Shown in pieces: positions 55,650 through 64,000 of a stretch of DNA of 64,000 bases (position 1 is the stretch's first letter; each line of letters starts with the position of its first letter). The position numbers and the translations under genes were made by a program. Origin of the DNA: Aphodosoma sp051870875 (GTDB lineage: Bacteria > Bacteroidota > Bacteroidia > Bacteroidales > Paludibacteraceae). The notes under the pieces are model-generated. The model was not told the origin of the DNA and did not search any database. It saw nothing but the letters and a program-made list of their open reading frames with translations. The stretch is from contig JBJECG010000065.1 of assembly GCA_051870875.1 (NCBI GenBank), positions 1-64,000 of the forward strand, in the 5' to 3' direction.

Positions 55650-57362
55650 ATGACACAAAAATCGCATTTCAGTACCCTGCTGCTCCTACTGCTTGCACTG
55701 CCTCTGTCTGTTTATGCACAAGAGAATGACAGTCAGGGAGTTTCGTTGCACGGCAGTTTCCAGACTGATATTCTCGTCCCCCAGAAAGACAGCCTCATCA
55801 ATACCGAATATGCAGGTCCGTTCCTTTCCAATTCATATTTAGATCTGGCACTTTCGAGCCAATATGTCACCGCCGGCGCACGGCTTGAACTTATGCACAG
55901 ACCTCTCCCCGGGTTTGAGGACTCTTTCGCCGGAGGCGGTCTGCCATATATCCATGTCACAGGTCACTACAAATGGTTTGAAATGACCGTAGGCAACGTA
56001 TATGACCAGTTCGGCTCAGGTCTTGTGTTCCGTGCATACGAAGACCGCCCGCTCGGTGTCGACAACTCACTGCGCGGGGCACGCATAGTATTGACACCCT
56101 ACAAAGGCATCCGTTTCAAAGCCCTCGGCGGCATGCAGCGCGCCTATTTCAACTACAACGCCGAAAACTGGTACGGCTTCAACTATGGTATGGGGGCAGT
56201 GATGGGAGCCGACCTTGAATTGGGGATAGAAGAGTGGATTCCCAAAATGGAGGAAAACGGATACCGGCTCTCAATCGGCGGTTCGTATGTCAGCAAATAC
56301 GAGCCGGAGGAGGATTTGATACTTCCGACCGACCCGACCAAACGCCTCAATCTCCCGCAATTCGTGGGCGCAGGAGATGTCCGCGTACGTTTCCAGAAAG
56401 GAGGTTGGAACGCACTGGTCGAATATGCCTATAAAGCCAACGATCCTACAGCGGAAAACGGGTATATATACAAACCAGGAAATGCGGCTCTCATATCGCT
56501 CTCCTATTCGCAGCGCGGTATGGCATTCCTTTTGCAGGCCAAACGTTCGGAGAACATGGGCTTCCGCTCAGACCGCACAGGGTCAGGCATATCCGGCAAC
56601 ATCAACCATTTGCCGGCATTTACCATGACGCATACCTACGCTCTTGCAGCCCTTTATCCATACGCCACACAGACCGCCCTCGGCGAATGGGCATTCCAGG
56701 CAGAAGCACGCTATACCTTCAAGCGCAAAACTCCGATGGGCGGCAAATACGGCACGTCGTTCCGCCTGAACGGCTCCTATGTGCGCGGACTGAAGAAAGA
56801 GCCAGTTGAAATGGCCAACGGTACGTATTGGGGTACAAACGGATACAAATCGCCTTTCTTCGGCATGGGAAATGAGACATACTATCTGGACGTGCATTTG
56901 GAGTTTTCCAAAAAAATCACCAAGACGTTCTCCATGACCGCCCTCTACATGTACCAGCAATACAACCAGAAGGTAGTGGAAGGACACGGAGTAAACGGCG
57001 ATATAGTGAAATCACACATAGGCATTGCCGAACTGAAGTACAAACCGACCAGCAACATCGGCATGCGGTTTGAAGTACAATACCTCCACACGCGCCAGGA
57101 TCTGGGACAATGGCTGTATGGCCTGTATGAAATATCGCTCTTCCAGCAGTGCATGATCGAAATATCCGACATGTTCAACATTGATGCACCGGCCGGCAAA
57201 CCGAAACATTTCTACAAGATAGCCGCTACCTACAACTGGGGGGCCCACCGTATCCAGCTCAGTTACGGACGCACGCGCGAAGGCTACAACTGTTCGGGCG
57301 GCGTCTGCCGGTTCGTGCCGGCATCCAGAGGTCTGGCCTTGTCTTACAACGTAAGTTTCTGA
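55650..57362 (+). CDS. DUF6029 outer-membrane beta-barrel protein
   Basis: A 570-residue predicted barrel with a signal peptide (about 1-24, cleavage near YAQ) and terminal NVSF. The pattern matches DUF6029, a Bacteroidota family of unknown role. Aromatic strands and long polar loops run throughout. Near the C-terminus is a cysteine pair, CSGGVC (Cys548 and Cys553), rare for barrels. Start at the first ATG, 73 bases after the thioredoxin gene. It could be the outer-membrane channel or receptor of the cassette. Confidence 0.85.
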   Translation: MTQKSHFSTLLLLLLALPLSVYAQENDSQGVSLHGSFQTDILVPQKDSLINTEYAGPFLSNSYLDLALSSQYVTAGARLELMHRPLPGFEDSFAGGGLPYIHVTGHYKWFEMTVGNVYDQFGSGLVFRAYEDRPLGVDNSLRGARIVLTPYKGIRFKALGGMQRAYFNYNAENWYGFNYGMGAVMGADLELGIEEWIPKMEENGYRLSIGGSYVSKYEPEEDLILPTDPTKRLNLPQFVGAGDVRVRFQKGGWNALVEYAYKANDPTAENGYIYKPGNAALISLSYSQRGMAFLLQAKRSENMGFRSDRTGSGISGNINHLPAFTMTHTYALAALYPYATQTALGEWAFQAEARYTFKRKTPMGGKYGTSFRLNGSYVRGLKKEPVEMANGTYWGTNGYKSPFFGMGNETYYLDVHLEFSKKITKTFSMTALYMYQQYNQKVVEGHGVNGDIVKSHIGIAELKYKPTSNIGMRFEVQYLHTRQDLGQWLYGLYEISLFQQCMIEISDMFNIDAPAGKPKHFYKIAATYNWGAHRIQLSYGRTREGYNCSGGVCRFVPASRGLALSYNVSF

Positions 57363-57419
57363 CCGGTTGCAGAATATAACAGATTACAAGTGTCCATCCA
57401 AACAAAACAATCAAGCAAA

Positions 57420-58238
57420 ATGAAACTCAAACACATCATATTGTGTGCCGTCGGTCTGCTTGCCCTTTCCGCATGTGACAACATACCGGAAGACAACCGC
57501 TATCTTGATGCCGACTTCACTCTGACCGACCGCGTGGTTCTGCTCACCGAATTTACCGGCATGCGCTGTGTAAACTGCCCGGATGCAGCCGCCATCGCCA
57601 ACAACATAGCAGAAAACTATCCCGACAACTTCATCGTAGTAGCCATGCACCCGAAAGGCCATGGATTCGTTCCGGAAGGCACTACACCCGATCTGGCGCG
57701 AGAAGTGGCTATGGACTACCTGAAATCGGTAGGCGGCTCCATAACTACAGCTCTGCCGTCAGGTGTCATAGACTTCACCAAAACAGAATCGTCATATCTT
57801 GTGGACCGTTCCACCTGGATGGCAAACGTCATAAAACGGGCAACCATTGCACCGGACTGTATAATAGGGCTTGAACATTCCGCAACCGACGAACGCCATC
57901 ACACGGTAAAAGTAACCCTCGACCCACGTGAAACCCTAAACCAGAAAGTCTCACTCGTAATGTGGCTCATCGAAAGCGGTATGGTTGGCAGCCAGGCATC
58001 GCATGAACATGGCACAATCAAAGACTATGTACACAACCATGCACTGCGCGAGTGCCTCAACGGCCTCTGGGGTGACGAACTCGGAAACATAGCAGGACAA
58101 ACAGAAAAAGAATATACATTTACCATAGCCGAAGAATACGTACCTGACAACTGCTCGGTTGTAGCCGTGCTCGTAGATACCGACACCCACGAAGTAGTCC
58201 AGGCCGGTGAAATAGCACTCGGCAATGGCAGCCACTGA
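57420..58238 (+). CDS. Omp28-type lipoprotein (first)
   Basis: A 272-residue lipoprotein; start 57420 gives MKLKHIILCAVGLLALSAC with acceptor Cys19. Shortly after comes the Omp28-like fold with RCVNCPDAAAIA (Cys50 and Cys53), TEFTG before it, and a thioredoxin-like strand order (NFIVVAMHPKG). P. gingivalis Omp28 gave the family its name. The CxxC hints at redox or metal chemistry, but the function is not known. It lies 57 bases after the DUF6029 gene. Confidence 0.85.
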   Translation: MKLKHIILCAVGLLALSACDNIPEDNRYLDADFTLTDRVVLLTEFTGMRCVNCPDAAAIANNIAENYPDNFIVVAMHPKGHGFVPEGTTPDLAREVAMDYLKSVGGSITTALPSGVIDFTKTESSYLVDRSTWMANVIKRATIAPDCIIGLEHSATDERHHTVKVTLDPRETLNQKVSLVMWLIESGMVGSQASHEHGTIKDYVHNHALRECLNGLWGDELGNIAGQTEKEYTFTIAEEYVPDNCSVVAVLVDTDTHEVVQAGEIALGNGSH

Positions 58239-58361
58239 GTCTGGGAAACAGTATTCAAACGGATGAATACCGCTGGGAAAACAGAATCTATAATGCCAAT
58301 GAACGACTGAAAATTGTGATACAAACACCATAATTATTAACAACCAAAACACAACACGACC

Positions 58362-58874
58362 ATGAAACTTATCAAAAACATCACATTCCTTATGCTTGCT
58401 GCATCTGCGGTATTCTTCGCCGCCTGTGAACCTAATGGTAACCAAACCGAAACAACGACTTTCAAAGTAACCAACAAAGCAGACAACAAAGAGATTAAAG
58501 ACGGTGACGTGATAACCGTAACCAACTTCGACAGTTCTTTCGGAACTCCTGAAGCAATATTCGACATGGACTTCACTTTCAACCACGAAGATGCCAAAGA
58601 CTATACAATCACCGAAACACGCAACTTCGATCTCGCAAAATACTCTTCTGCAATGTGTATTAACCAATGTGTACCCGGTACGACAGACAAGACCCAGGAG
58701 TGGCCTATGGGCGACTATGCAAAAGGTGACGAAAAAGCAGTCCAGTACCATGCCTATGTATCGAAAGACACTGTGAATGAAGCGGCTGTAATATCGGCAG
58801 ATCTCACCATATCCAACGGCCAAACCCAACTCAGCTTCACAGTTAATTTTGCCTACACTCCCGCAGAAAACTAA
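58362..58874 (+). CDS. small lipoprotein with CxxxC pair
   Basis: A 170-residue lipoprotein with signal MKLIKNITFLMLAASAVFFAAC, acceptor Cys22. The mature part is a beta-rich single domain with a CINQC motif (Cys99 and Cys103) followed by VPGTTDKTQEWPMGDYAKGD. I do not recognise a named family; the two cysteines sit in what looks like a loop. It lies between two Omp28-type genes and shares their gene orientation. Possibly a co-chaperone or substrate carrier of the same system. Confidence 0.78.
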   Translation: MKLIKNITFLMLAASAVFFAACEPNGNQTETTTFKVTNKADNKEIKDGDVITVTNFDSSFGTPEAIFDMDFTFNHEDAKDYTITETRNFDLAKYSSAMCINQCVPGTTDKTQEWPMGDYAKGDEKAVQYHAYVSKDTVNEAAVISADLTISNGQTQLSFTVNFAYTPAEN

Positions 58875-58964
58875 CCGACAGGCATACCGTAGCCTGGCCG
58901 GTAACAGATAAATTCTCAGATTCGAACCCCGATGCCAACTGAAAAACCCATACAATCTGGCCTT

Positions 58965-60701
58965 ATGAAAAATATTCTTAAACAACTTGCATTGTTGGTT
59001 TGCGCCATATTGACGCTTACGGCATGTCCGGGTCCGGCAGATCCGCCGCAACCTCCAACAGACGGACGTCCCGACAACAAACCGGATGCAGAACTTGATA
59101 CGACAACCCAGCTTGTACTCAAATACTGCAGTGACAATATCATCGGAACAGGAGCTGTAGGGCAGGACGACCCTGACCGGATCTATGAGCAGCATGCAGC
59201 CATCCGCCTTACATCCGATGTCCTTCTCGGCCTGCACGGCAACCGTATAATAAAAATGGGCGCAGCGATATCCCGAGATGTAAACAACTATTCCGACCTT
59301 GTGTTCTGGGTACGCGAAGATCTCGACAGCGAAAACATCTGGGAATGCGCGTATACCGGAGAAATCGAGCTTCTCAAATGGAATGAGATGGTAGTATCGC
59401 CGTACTTCAAAATCCAAAAGGACAAGGAATACTACATCGGTTATACAATCAAAGCCGACAAGGCTCCCATCATCGGCGACAACTCCGTGGAACAGAATCC
59501 CGATGCTGCATATATCTACGACCACTCCAGCAAGTCGTGGATCTCGTATCCGGCTCTCGGAAATCTCTACATCCGGGCCACGGTATCGGGCGAATGGATG
59601 CAGAACGATGTGGAGGCGACTATCGGGGCTCCGAGATACCTCAAACCAGGAGAAGCTTTCGATGCCGTGGTATATCTCCGCGGCAAGATAGGAAGCGATG
59701 TCCAGTCATTCGACCTTGTGGCAAAAGCAGGAGGACAGGAGTTGCTCCGCAAGACCGTAACCTTTGACACACCACTCAAATTAGGTACAGCCACCACTGT
59801 ATTTGTACACGATCTGACAATCAACCGGAGCGGTGTCAACGATATCACATACACTATCGACAAGATAAACGGTTTGGCAGACAGCAGCCCGGAAAACAGT
59901 ACAGTTGTCATCCGTACCGATGTGTCGGATGCAATGCAGTCCCGCCTTGTTTTGCTCGAAAATTTTACCGGCGCGTCTTGTCCCAACTGTCCAACCGGAC
60001 ATGACAACATACATAAAGCTATAGAAGAAATCGGAAAGCAATATTTCACTATTGTAGCGCACCACTCAGGTTATTATGCCGACAACTTCACGACCCATCA
60101 GGATGATTCCTGTAAAATATTCTACGGGTCCAACAGTACGTATGCTCCCGCCGTAATGATAGACCGCACGCCTCTCGGCATTTATGGCGCAATCGGAGCG
60201 GGGGCACCGGCTCCAGGCCCGGCATTCGATGTAAACGGCAATGCAATTACCGGCGATCTGGTCAAATATATGCGCTATATGACCACTCAAAAATCACCTG
60301 TCAGCATGACCGAGACCCACGAATACAATGCAGAAAGCCGCCTGCTTACAGTCAATATAGAAGGTACAATCCTTTCCGATCTTGTAGATGCGGATGCATT
60401 AGGAGTCGGTGTAATGTTGGTAGAAGACAGTATCTCCGGCAGACAGTCAGGTGCTCAGGGCACATATACGTTCATGGATGTGGCACGCGAAGGGCCGACT
60501 TCGGTATTTGCCGAAGCAGTCAGTGCCGACGGAAAGGACTTCCGATATACCGTATCGACTGTACTTGCAAGTAAATACAAACCTGAGAATATGCAGGTAG
60601 TGACATGGGCTGCCAACAAACAACAGCCGTTCAACTGGACAGAACAGTACAACAACTGCATCGTTTACCAGACAACGGTAAGTGATGTAATGACGAAATA
60701 A
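58965..60701 (+). CDS. Omp28-type lipoprotein (second, with large N-terminal extension)
   Basis: A 578-residue lipoprotein; start 58965 gives MKNILKQLALLVCAILTLTAC with acceptor Cys21. About 310 residues of beta-sandwich-like domains (including EATIGAPRYLKPGEAFDAVV) come first. The Omp28 part follows: LVLLENFTGASCPNCPTG (Cys339 and Cys342) and YFTIVAHHSGYY. It shares the xEFTG/ENFTG-CxNC core with the first Omp28 protein but is twice as long. The terminator at 60734 ends the cassette. Its length suggests a substrate-binding extension. Confidence 0.85.
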   Translation: MKNILKQLALLVCAILTLTACPGPADPPQPPTDGRPDNKPDAELDTTTQLVLKYCSDNIIGTGAVGQDDPDRIYEQHAAIRLTSDVLLGLHGNRIIKMGAAISRDVNNYSDLVFWVREDLDSENIWECAYTGEIELLKWNEMVVSPYFKIQKDKEYYIGYTIKADKAPIIGDNSVEQNPDAAYIYDHSSKSWISYPALGNLYIRATVSGEWMQNDVEATIGAPRYLKPGEAFDAVVYLRGKIGSDVQSFDLVAKAGGQELLRKTVTFDTPLKLGTATTVFVHDLTINRSGVNDITYTIDKINGLADSSPENSTVVIRTDVSDAMQSRLVLLENFTGASCPNCPTGHDNIHKAIEEIGKQYFTIVAHHSGYYADNFTTHQDDSCKIFYGSNSTYAPAVMIDRTPLGIYGAIGAGAPAPGPAFDVNGNAITGDLVKYMRYMTTQKSPVSMTETHEYNAESRLLTVNIEGTILSDLVDADALGVGVMLVEDSISGRQSGAQGTYTFMDVAREGPTSVFAEAVSADGKDFRYTVSTVLASKYKPENMQVVTWAANKQQPFNWTEQYNNCIVYQTTVSDVMTK

Positions 60702-60733
60702 CGTACGCAAACCATCAAATAAGACAACAGAAG

Positions 60734-60770
60734 CAAGGCGATGCTCCGAGTAGGGACACCGCCTTGTTTT
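60734..60770 (+). terminator. terminator of the envelope cassette
   Basis: CAAGGCG (60734-60740) pairs with CGCCTTG (60760-60766), followed by TTTTG; 33 bases after the last gene. Confidence 0.7.
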
Positions 60771-61308
60771 GTTATACATGGCTCCGAAAGAATATCATTG
60801 CTGTCCGGCAAAAATTCAAACTACAAAGAACATATCGGTCGGACAACCACCTATACATAAATTTTGGCAATGTGGACTGTCGGTAAGGACGACATTATCA
60901 ATAATCAGTTCTTTATATATGTTTATCGGACACTGATAAAACATCCGCCGCCAAATGAATTTAGCGGCATCTTCAGGTGATTTTTATCTTTATGGGAAAT
61001 GAGAAATCTGGCGGGACAACTAACTGATGAACAGAGACGAAAAGAATGCACACCGGCGGCAGAATAACCGGACCTGCCAGAATGTCCTGCCAAGACGCAT
61101 CCTATTTCATGGTAATACCCTGTGCCGGAAAGGCAATAAATTCACCGCTGCCTGAAAACTGCAGTTACCGGAATATAATGATACAAACTGATTCCTGTAA
61201 GTTACGGCAGCATCAATTCGTTTGTACATCGGTTATATATCCGCTTATATGCGATTATCCTGCCAGGACAATATCATTTTTCACAAACGTTCTTTCCTCA
61301 AATGCCTG
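60771..61308. other. gene-free interval before topA
   Basis: About 540 bases without a supported gene. A frame from 61046 into the topA antisense has no family likeness. A short segment near 60953-60974 (minus strand CCGCTAAATTCATTTGGCGG) resembles plus-strand sequence near 8688 (CCGCTAAATTCACTTGGCAG), with 17 of 20 bases alike. Confidence 0.4.
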
Positions 61309-63729
61309 TTATGCCTGTTTCTTACCTGCTGCGGCCTTTGTCTTGGTTGCAGTTGATTTATTTGAGGTCTTGGCGGCCTTAGTGACCGTTGCCTTAGCAG
61401 CAGTTTTGACGGCGGCACGACGGCGTGTACCCTTTGACTTGGCACTGTCGTCTGATATTATCTTCTTGCATTCATCCAGTGAGAGAGCTGAAGCATCGAT
61501 GCCTTTAGGCAGCTTGTAGTTTGCACCCGCATGGGCAATATACGGTCCGAAACGGCCGTTCAGCACCTCTATATCTTCAGCTTCAAAACGCATGATCAAG
61601 CGTTTGCTGTCAGCAGCAAGCTTCTCTTCCACAAGTTCGACTGCCCGTTCACGGGAAACCGAAAGGGGATCTTCGCCCTTTGGTATAGAAACATACATCT
61701 TGCCGTGACGCACGTACGGTCCGAAACGTCCTACCCCAATGCTCAAATGCTCGCCGTCCCACTCACCGAGGTCAACCGGGAGACGGAACAGATCAAGAGC
61801 CTCGTCAAGAGTGATGGTTTCGATTGACTGTCCTGCACGCAATGAAGCAAAACGGGGTTTGGCATCGTCTTTGGCAGCTCCGATTTGAGCCACAGGTCCG
61901 AACCTGCCTATTTTCACAAAGACGGGATCACCGGATACCGGGTCTTTTCCCAGTTCTCGTTCGCCGGCTTTACGGCCTGTCAGATTCGCGGCTATTTCCA
62001 CATTGGGATGGAATTTTGTGTAGAAACGGTTGATATTGTCGGTCCACACCTCTTTTCCTTCAGCTATAAGGTCAAAGCCCTCTTCGACTTTGGCCGTGAA
62101 CTGATAATCCATGATATTGGGAAAATGTTCTGTCAGGAAATCGTTTACAACTATGCCTATATCGGTAGGCGAAAGTTTGCCTTTCTCTACGGTCGGTTTG
62201 TCGATACGCTCTTCTGTCTGTATATTGCCGTCCTTCAATGTTATGATACGGTACGGAAGCGGCCGGTTGGTTATCTCGCGCTTTTCGACATATCCGCGGT
62301 TCATGATTGTAGAGATGGTCGGGGCGTATGTAGACGGACGTCCTATGCCGAGTTCCTCGAGTTTTCGTACCAAAGAGGCTTCGGTGTACCGGGGCGGACG
62401 CTGTGTATAACGCTGGCGGGCCTCCAAAGCAGTCATTGCCAGCGAAGAGCCTACGGACAGGGCTGGCAGACGAGTTGTATTTTCATCGGAGTCAGGCTCT
62501 TCATCGACAGATTCCATATATACGTTCAGGAATCCATCGAACACCATCACCTCACCGGTAGCGACAAACTTTTCTTCGCTGCCGTCTATAGCTATTGTCA
62601 CCGTAGTTTTTTCAAATTCGGCATCTGCCATCTGGCTGGCAATGGTACGTTTCCATATCAATTCGTAGAGACGCTGTTCCTGGGCCGAACCTTCGATGGT
62701 GTGTACATTTATATATGTAGGGCGGATAGCCTCATGGGCTTCTTGCGCCCCCTTGCTCTTCGTCACGAAACGGCGGGTGTGCAGATAGCGTTTGCCGAGT
62801 GTGGACTCGATTTCGGCTTTGGCGGTATTGATGGCAAGCTCCGAGAGGTTGACCGAATCGGTACGCATATATGTTATCTTTCCGTTTTCGTACAACTGCT
62901 GCGCCACGCGCATGGTGGTCGATACCGGGAATCCGAACTTGCGCGATGCCTCCTGCTGGAGGGTGGACGTGGTAAACGGAGCGTACGGTTTGCGGACAGT
63001 GGGATGCTTTTCGATGCTTTCAATCGTAAACCGGGCTCCATTGCACCGTCCGACAAAAGCGCGGGCCTCATCTTCTGTCGCAAAACGGCGTTTCAGTTCG
63101 GCCTTGAATGCCGAAACCCTGTCGCCTGCCTCCACACTGAAAGTACCGGATACACGGTACGATGCCTCTGCCGTAAAATTGCTGATTTCACGCTCGCGCT
63201 CAACCACGAGGCGCACTGTGACCGACTGAACACGGCCGGCCGAAAGCGATGGTTTGATTTTACGCCACAATACAGGCGAGAGCTCAAAACCGACTATACG
63301 GTCAAGCACACGGCGTGCCTGCTGTGCATCCACCACATTGATGTTGATGTCACGTGGTGTTTCTATGGCATGCAGTATGGCATTTCTGGTTATTTCGTGG
63401 AACACTATCCTATGTGTGGGTTTCCCGTCCAATTCAAGTACTGTATGCAGATGCCATGCTATGGCTTCCCCTTCGCGGTCTTCATCGGATGCCAGCCACA
63501 CCGTATCGGCTTTCTTGGCTGCCGCCTTCAGCTCCGACACCACCTTCTTCTTGTCGGCCGGTATCACATACTGCGGAGCGTAGTCGTGCTCGATGTCTAT
63601 CCCCAATCCATGTTCGTCAAGATCACGGATGTGTCCGAAACTCGACATGACATGATATTCCTTTCCCAAAAATTTCTCTATGGTTTTTGCCTTCGCCGGT
63701 GATTCGACAATCACTAAATTGTTCTGCAT
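61309..63729 (-). CDS. topA: DNA topoisomerase I
   Basis: An 806-residue type IA topoisomerase relaxing negative supercoils. The start at 63729 (MQNNLVIVESPAKAKTIEKF) gives the Toprim N-terminus; the frame is open to 63795 but that adds no domain. SDEDREGEAIAWHL follows; the catalytic tyrosine is Tyr287 in GKITYMRTDS. The C-terminal part has three repeats of the GRFGP type (KIGRFGPVAQIG, GVGRFGPYVRHG, NGRFGPYIAHAG) in place of zinc ribbons, and a lysine/alanine-rich tail of about 45 residues, typical of zinc-less TopA in Bacteroidota. A likely -7 box is at 63884-63891. Confidence 0.95.
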   Translation of the reverse strand: MQNNLVIVESPAKAKTIEKFLGKEYHVMSSFGHIRDLDEHGLGIDIEHDYAPQYVIPADKKKVVSELKAAAKKADTVWLASDEDREGEAIAWHLHTVLELDGKPTHRIVFHEITRNAILHAIETPRDININVVDAQQARRVLDRIVGFELSPVLWRKIKPSLSAGRVQSVTVRLVVEREREISNFTAEASYRVSGTFSVEAGDRVSAFKAELKRRFATEDEARAFVGRCNGARFTIESIEKHPTVRKPYAPFTTSTLQQEASRKFGFPVSTTMRVAQQLYENGKITYMRTDSVNLSELAINTAKAEIESTLGKRYLHTRRFVTKSKGAQEAHEAIRPTYINVHTIEGSAQEQRLYELIWKRTIASQMADAEFEKTTVTIAIDGSEEKFVATGEVMVFDGFLNVYMESVDEEPDSDENTTRLPALSVGSSLAMTALEARQRYTQRPPRYTEASLVRKLEELGIGRPSTYAPTISTIMNRGYVEKREITNRPLPYRIITLKDGNIQTEERIDKPTVEKGKLSPTDIGIVVNDFLTEHFPNIMDYQFTAKVEEGFDLIAEGKEVWTDNINRFYTKFHPNVEIAANLTGRKAGERELGKDPVSGDPVFVKIGRFGPVAQIGAAKDDAKPRFASLRAGQSIETITLDEALDLFRLPVDLGEWDGEHLSIGVGRFGPYVRHGKMYVSIPKGEDPLSVSRERAVELVEEKLAADSKRLIMRFEAEDIEVLNGRFGPYIAHAGANYKLPKGIDASALSLDECKKIISDDSAKSKGTRRRAAVKTAAKATVTKAAKTSNKSTATKTKAAAGKKQA

Positions 63730-63883
63730 ATTCCGTATTGTGGTGTATGTAAGATGAAAACCATATCGGTGCCGGGTCTGTGCCGAGTCTGACAAAGGAT
63801 ATCTTACCTTGTGACATTCAAACGATTGATATCAGCACCGAAAAGCGGTGCATATCCTGCAAGTACCGATACTAAAATTTGCG

Positions 63884-63891
63884 CAAAGTAA
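63884..63891 (-). promoter_or_regulatory. possible -7 box of topA
   Basis: TTACTTTG on the minus strand, one base off TAnnTTTG, about 155 bases upstream of the topA ATG. Confidence 0.35.
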
Positions 63892-64000
63892 CGAAAAGTA
63901 TTCCGAACAACTAACATGCAATCAACAATTTGCAAATATTTAACATTTATTCTCTCTTTACATGCATTTATTTTTGTGATTCCACGACCGGTTTCTGAAC

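Noticed and set aside
57951..59525. 524-codon open frame on the minus strand under the Omp28 genes
   Set aside because: Cys/Tyr/Phe/Val-rich shadow of two lipoprotein genes and the DNA between; no start signal or family likeness.
61046..61519. Gene in the interval before topA
   Set aside because: Half of it is antisense to topA and the rest shows no signal, promoter box or domain.
61885..63702. 605-codon open frame antisense to topA
   Set aside because: Composition (Cys, His, Phe, Tyr) is typical of an antisense shadow, and topA is unambiguous.

Overview
The window is a contiguous piece of chromosome from a member of the Bacteroidota, most likely order Bacteroidales; I cannot fix the genus. 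Three things support this. Most intergenic regions carry the Bacteroidota sigma-factor promoter pattern (a TAnnTTTG -7 box, several times with TTTG about 20 bases upstream) and few genes have a strong Shine-Dalgarno. The gene content is typical: a TonB receptor with a carboxypeptidase-like N-terminal domain, DUF5686, DUF6029, Omp28, DUF1599, a TGS-type nucleoside kinase, a PIG-L/NagB fusion and a POT transporter. The gene order DUF1599 - DoxX-type protein - tpiA is also familiar from Bacteroidales. Base composition is near 50% GC throughout, with no insertion sequence, prophage, integrase, CRISPR array or rRNA operon.

Layout. 1-9.6 kb (+): an LptF/G-type permease overlapping ribBA, then pcrA/uvrD, a TonB-dependent receptor, a small outer-membrane barrel and a lipoprotein. 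9.6-15.2 kb (-): a TrmH-type methyltransferase, initiator tRNA-Met, ispH-pfkA and a DUF5686 barrel. 15.5-18.5 kb (+): a beta-propeller lipoprotein followed by a NagB-like/PIG-L fusion whose deaminase half has lost its catalytic residues. 18.8-24.7 kb (-): a 46-residue membrane ORF, a POT transporter, an acyltransferase, and an operon of two half-size chromate transporters, tcdA and a LolD-like ATPase. 24.9-29.8 kb (+): gyrB, dnaN and metK. 29.9-35.0 kb (-): nucleoside kinase, recQ, hutI and a membrane protein. 35.2-41.8 kb (+): a Na/Pi-cotransporter-like protein, DUF1599, a DoxX-type protein, tpiA, a two-repeat lipoprotein and HU. 42.4 kb (-): tRNA-Pro(GGG). 42.9-46.9 kb (+): acyl-CoA synthetase, then a flippase and a glycosyltransferase. 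46.9-49.7 kb (-): an EamA transporter, L-asparaginase and a helix-hairpin-helix protein. 50.0-54.8 kb (+): an NfnAB-type flavoprotein pair, a repeat protein with a GH16-like domain, and DAHP synthase. 55.1-60.7 kb (+): a five-gene envelope cassette. 61.3-63.7 kb (-): topA.

Most of the window is core metabolism and information processing. The region I would look at first is 55.1-60.7 kb: a thioredoxin-fold protein, a DUF6029 outer-membrane barrel, two Omp28-type lipoproteins and a small lipoprotein stand in a row on one strand, and each carries a closely spaced cysteine pair. This suggests one thiol-based envelope system of unknown substrate. Other leads are the catalytically degenerate NagB/PIG-L fusion, the signal-less repeat/GH16-like protein at 52.4 kb, a long structured leader before metK, a flippase whose conserved N-terminus lacks a normal start codon, and a 12-base word repeated three times in intergenic DNA.
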